Below the pieces are notes generated by a model, which saw only the letters and a list, made by a program, of their open reading frames with translations, had not been told where the DNA came from and did not search any database. A DNA stretch of 64,000 nucleotides from Aestuariispira ectoiniformans (GTDB lineage: Bacteria; Pseudomonadota; Alphaproteobacteria; UBA8366; Aestuariispiraceae): assembly GCF_025136295.1 (NCBI RefSeq), contig NZ_CP062788.1, forward strand, positions 1,395,001 to 1,459,000, read 5' to 3'. Positions 61,673 through 64,000 of the stretch are shown here, in pieces; the first letter of the stretch is position 1; every line of letters begins with the position of its first letter. A program made the translations under genes and the position numbers.

Positions 61673-62715
61673 TCAGTGGCCTGTAATCGGGATCGGTTTT
61701 TCTGAACCTGCGCCCGGTAGTCCGGTCCACCGGTCAGCATTTCAGTCACTTCGTTAATGGCCTGGTCAATATCGGGAAGTCTCGTTCTGAGCCATTCGTC
61801 GTCATAGATACTGTCCAGATATTTGGTGCCATTGTCGCAGGCCAGTGTCACGACCCGGGTGCCTTCGGGGGCGGTTGCGCAATAGCGGATGGCTTCGAAT
61901 ATAGCGCCACCGGCGGAGCCGCCGACCATCAGGCCATAGCAGTTGGCCAGCGCCCTGCAGGTTGCAAAGGCCATCAGGTCGCTCACCTTTTTACCCTGGT
62001 CGATCACTTCGTAATCAATCACCAAGCCAACACTCGCGCCGTCTGGTGTGCCGGTGCCGGACTGGAGGTAGTCCTGCGCCGGGCCGCCGAAAATGATGCT
62101 GCCTTCCGGCTCTACCCCGATGACCGTGATGGCCGGATTGGCCTGTTTCAATGCGCGCGATGTGCCGCACAGAGAACCGCCGGTTCCGATCGCGGCAAAA
62201 AAATGTGTGATGTTCGGGCCGATCTGATTGAGAAGTTCCCCCGCCAGGGCGGTATAACCGTCCGCATTGGCTGGATTGTCGTGCTGTGCGGTACAGTAGG
62301 TATTGTCGTCTTCGGCTGCCAGGCGATGCGCAATTTCGTCCCTTTCGGCCGTTGCAAGACGGCCCTCGGCAGCCCCGATCAATCTGACTTCACCGCCGAG
62401 CGCGCGTACAGCGCTGACCTTATCCGCAGCGGCGTGACCATCCATGATGGCGGTGAATTTATAGTTTCGCTCGGTGCATAGCATGGACAGAGCCGTTGCC
62501 GTATTGCCAGATGAGGATTCGACAATATGCAACTGGTCTGGATCGCCTGCCTGCTGTTCTACCCTGTTCAGCATGCTCAAAGCCATGCGGTCTTTCATTG
62601 ATCCGCAGGGATTGAAGATTTCCAGTTTAATGAACAGTTCGACTTTGTTGCCTTGAAAGGGGATGCGGAGGATCGGGGTGTTGCCGATCAATTCGCTCAG
62701 GGATGATACGATCAT
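61669..62715 (-). CDS. Second SbnA-like PLP-dependent synthase
   Basis: The 348-residue protein has the same fold and motifs as the 26-27 kb copy: PLP lysine in NPCGSMKDRMALSM near 40, VESSSGNTATALSM near 68 and IGTGGSLCGTSRAL near 178. The copies differ at many positions, so this is not a recent duplication. The likely product is the diaminopropionate precursor N-(2-amino-2-carboxyethyl)-glutamate. It overlaps genes on both sides by four bases. Confidence 0.85.
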   Translation of the reverse strand: MIVSSLSELIGNTPILRIPFQGNKVELFIKLEIFNPCGSMKDRMALSMLNRVEQQAGDPDQLHIVESSSGNTATALSMLCTERNYKFTAIMDGHAAADKVSAVRALGGEVRLIGAAEGRLATAERDEIAHRLAAEDDNTYCTAQHDNPANADGYTALAGELLNQIGPNITHFFAAIGTGGSLCGTSRALKQANPAITVIGVEPEGSIIFGGPAQDYLQSGTGTPDGASVGLVIDYEVIDQGKKVSDLMAFATCRALANCYGLMVGGSAGGAIFEAIRYCATAPEGTRVVTLACDNGTKYLDSIYDDEWLRTRLPDIDQAINEVTEMLTGGPDYRAQVQKNRSRLQATE

Positions 62716-63989
62716 AATCCAGTGAAACTCCCGATATTGACCTCAGAATCAAGCTGGCATGCAGGGGTGCTCCCGGCAAAGAATATGGATGCTTTCCGAG
62801 GTAGGGGAATCCGGTGGAACGGACTTTCGTTCGAATCCATCTGATAACCCGCCGTGTTGTGGAAATAGAACAGGTCGCCAGGCTGGGGTTGGCTCCCGAA
62901 CTGTTCAAGCCGCCAACGGATGATATCCCGTTCCAGGCAGGAGCGCCCGACCAGAACGTAATGTTGGTTATTGGGTTCGCTGGTCCGCCCGGAGAGCAGC
63001 ACAGGCTTTGGAACAAAATCGGAATTGAACCAGGTCTCGGACAACGAGAAACTCATGCCTTCCAGAATGGCGGCATTCGCTCCGCTTGATGTTGGTTTGG
63101 TGCCGGTCACGGAAAAAAGAGTGCCGCCACATTGATCAAGCAAGGCGCGACCCGGTTCCAGTAAAAGCCGGATATCATTTTGCAAAAGGGTCTCGCGGCT
63201 TTCCGGATCGGACAGGATGCCGTCGAGAATGGAGGCAGCCTGATGTTCCGCGCAGGTCTTGCCTGCATAGGGGTAGGTGTCTTCGATGGACTTGTTATGC
63301 CAGTAATTCTCCGGTTCGAAGGTTTGGCTATCCATCGGCTCGTCCAGGTAGCGCATCAGATAACCGCCGCCAATGCTGAGACTTTTTACGGCGATCCCAT
63401 GCGCCCGCATTTCCCGGATAAGGCCAAGTGCTTCTCTAGCCACACGAATTCGCGCGTTACTGTCATATCTGGACAGATGGAACGAAAGCCCCTCAATATC
63501 GCTTCCTGCCGCCTTGAGATCACGGGCGGCGGAAAGCAGGTCACCTGCGCCGAAGCCAAATCGCGACTCTGCCTGTTCCGCCGGGCGCAGCCGCAGCACC
63601 GGTCTGCCTTTGCGGCTCAGCATCTTCTGCAGGTCGAGAAAGCGTTTCAATTCACAAGTGCTGTCAAGGTTCACACCGACGCCATGGACAATGCACATGG
63701 CCAGGTCATGGCTGGGCTTGTCCGGTCCGGTAAAGGAAATGCGGTCCCCGCAGGCGTAGGCCTCCAGCGCCGCGGTCAATTCCTGCGCGCTGGAGACGTC
63801 CAATCCCAGGCCGGCAAGGGTAAAGGCCTTTGCCAAGGCGTCGCTTTTGCAGGCCTTCATGCTGAACCGGATATCCGTGTTCGGGTAAACGGCTGTTACT
63901 GTGTCCCGCCAGCGCCGGGCGTTCTCCACACCGATTTCCGGAAATGTCAGGTTGAGTGGCGAGCCAAAGCAATCCACCCATTGCCTCAT
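62712..63989 (-). CDS. Second SbnH-like PLP decarboxylase (5' end probably beyond the window)
   Basis: 425 residues are visible. PLP lysine lies in IRFSMKACKSDA near 45, the His in LSFHLSRYD near 167, EPGRALLDQ near 280 and NTAGYQMD near 382. The segment that holds the catalytic cysteine in the first copy (FSACETWFNS) reads FSLSETWFNS here, so Cys is replaced by Ser. The first copy has about 55 more residues before the matching region, and the frame stays open to the right edge, so the true start is probably outside. The product may have altered activity. Confidence 0.82.
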   Translation of the reverse strand: MRQWVDCFGSPLNLTFPEIGVENARRWRDTVTAVYPNTDIRFSMKACKSDALAKAFTLAGLGLDVSSAQELTAALEAYACGDRISFTGPDKPSHDLAMCIVHGVGVNLDSTCELKRFLDLQKMLSRKGRPVLRLRPAEQAESRFGFGAGDLLSAARDLKAAGSDIEGLSFHLSRYDSNARIRVAREALGLIREMRAHGIAVKSLSIGGGYLMRYLDEPMDSQTFEPENYWHNKSIEDTYPYAGKTCAEHQAASILDGILSDPESRETLLQNDIRLLLEPGRALLDQCGGTLFSVTGTKPTSSGANAAILEGMSFSLSETWFNSDFVPKPVLLSGRTSEPNNQHYVLVGRSCLERDIIRWRLEQFGSQPQPGDLFYFHNTAGYQMDSNESPFHRIPLPRKASIFFAGSTPACQLDSEVNIGSFTGL

Positions 63990-64000
63990 TTGTGACCGGT

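Overview
The window is chromosomal DNA from an alphaproteobacterium. It opens inside a 23S rRNA gene followed by 5S rRNA and an initiator tRNA-fMet, the usual tail of alphaproteobacterial rRNA operons. The proteins (napEFDABC without napGH, fused TRAP-TAXI permease, NIT-domain chemoreceptor, cyclase-TolB-TPR protein, MmyB-type regulator) fit a free-living, motile, respiratory marine or soil member. The genus cannot be set from the sequence. I see no phage, insertion sequence or CRISPR array, and almost all of the window is coding.

Layout. 1-1900: rRNA/tRNA end and terminator. 1.9-9.8 kb: a GntR-controlled operon (kinase mtnK, sugar-type ABC importer, isomerase mtnA, class II aldolase). It reads as uptake of 5-methylthioribose or 5-deoxyribose and cleavage to DHAP plus an aldehyde (DHAP shunt). 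9.9-15.3 kb: cytochrome b561, PhoU-like/PiT phosphate uptake pair, a class III cyclase with TPRs and a two-repeat protein of unknown function. 15.3-18.2 kb: a RiPP-like cassette made of a 74-residue candidate precursor, YcaO and TfuA. 18.3-32.8 kb: a long co-directional iron block with a Fur-like box, FecI/FecR, a transducing TonB receptor, SbnH-, SbnA- and SbnI-like enzymes, an opine-dehydrogenase-family enzyme, one IucA/IucC synthetase, an MFS exporter and a Fec/Fep-type importer. 33-38.6 kb: a lone methyltransferase and napEFDABC with an FNR-like box. 38.8-52.8 kb: regulators, Ada, a PEP-mutase-family enzyme, a beta-CASP hydrolase, a formate/nitrite-type channel, a P-type ATPase, a nitrilase, GreB and a nitrate-sensor-type chemoreceptor. 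52.9-60.9 kb: TRAP-TAXI transporter, FAH-family hydrolase, YeiH/LysR pair and SulP transporter. 61.0-64.0 kb: a second, divergent SbnA-SbnH pair overlapping a phosphopantetheinyl transferase and running off the right edge.

The most interesting content is metallophore-like chemistry. There are two separate diaminopropionate-type precursor modules. One is joined to a single NIS synthetase and an opine-type dehydrogenase where staphyloferrin B clusters carry SbnB. Directly downstream, in the same orientation, lies the YcaO-TfuA-small-peptide cassette. Whether the cassette and the iron block work together is inference. The small peptide and the opine-type enzyme are the best candidates for undescribed biology.
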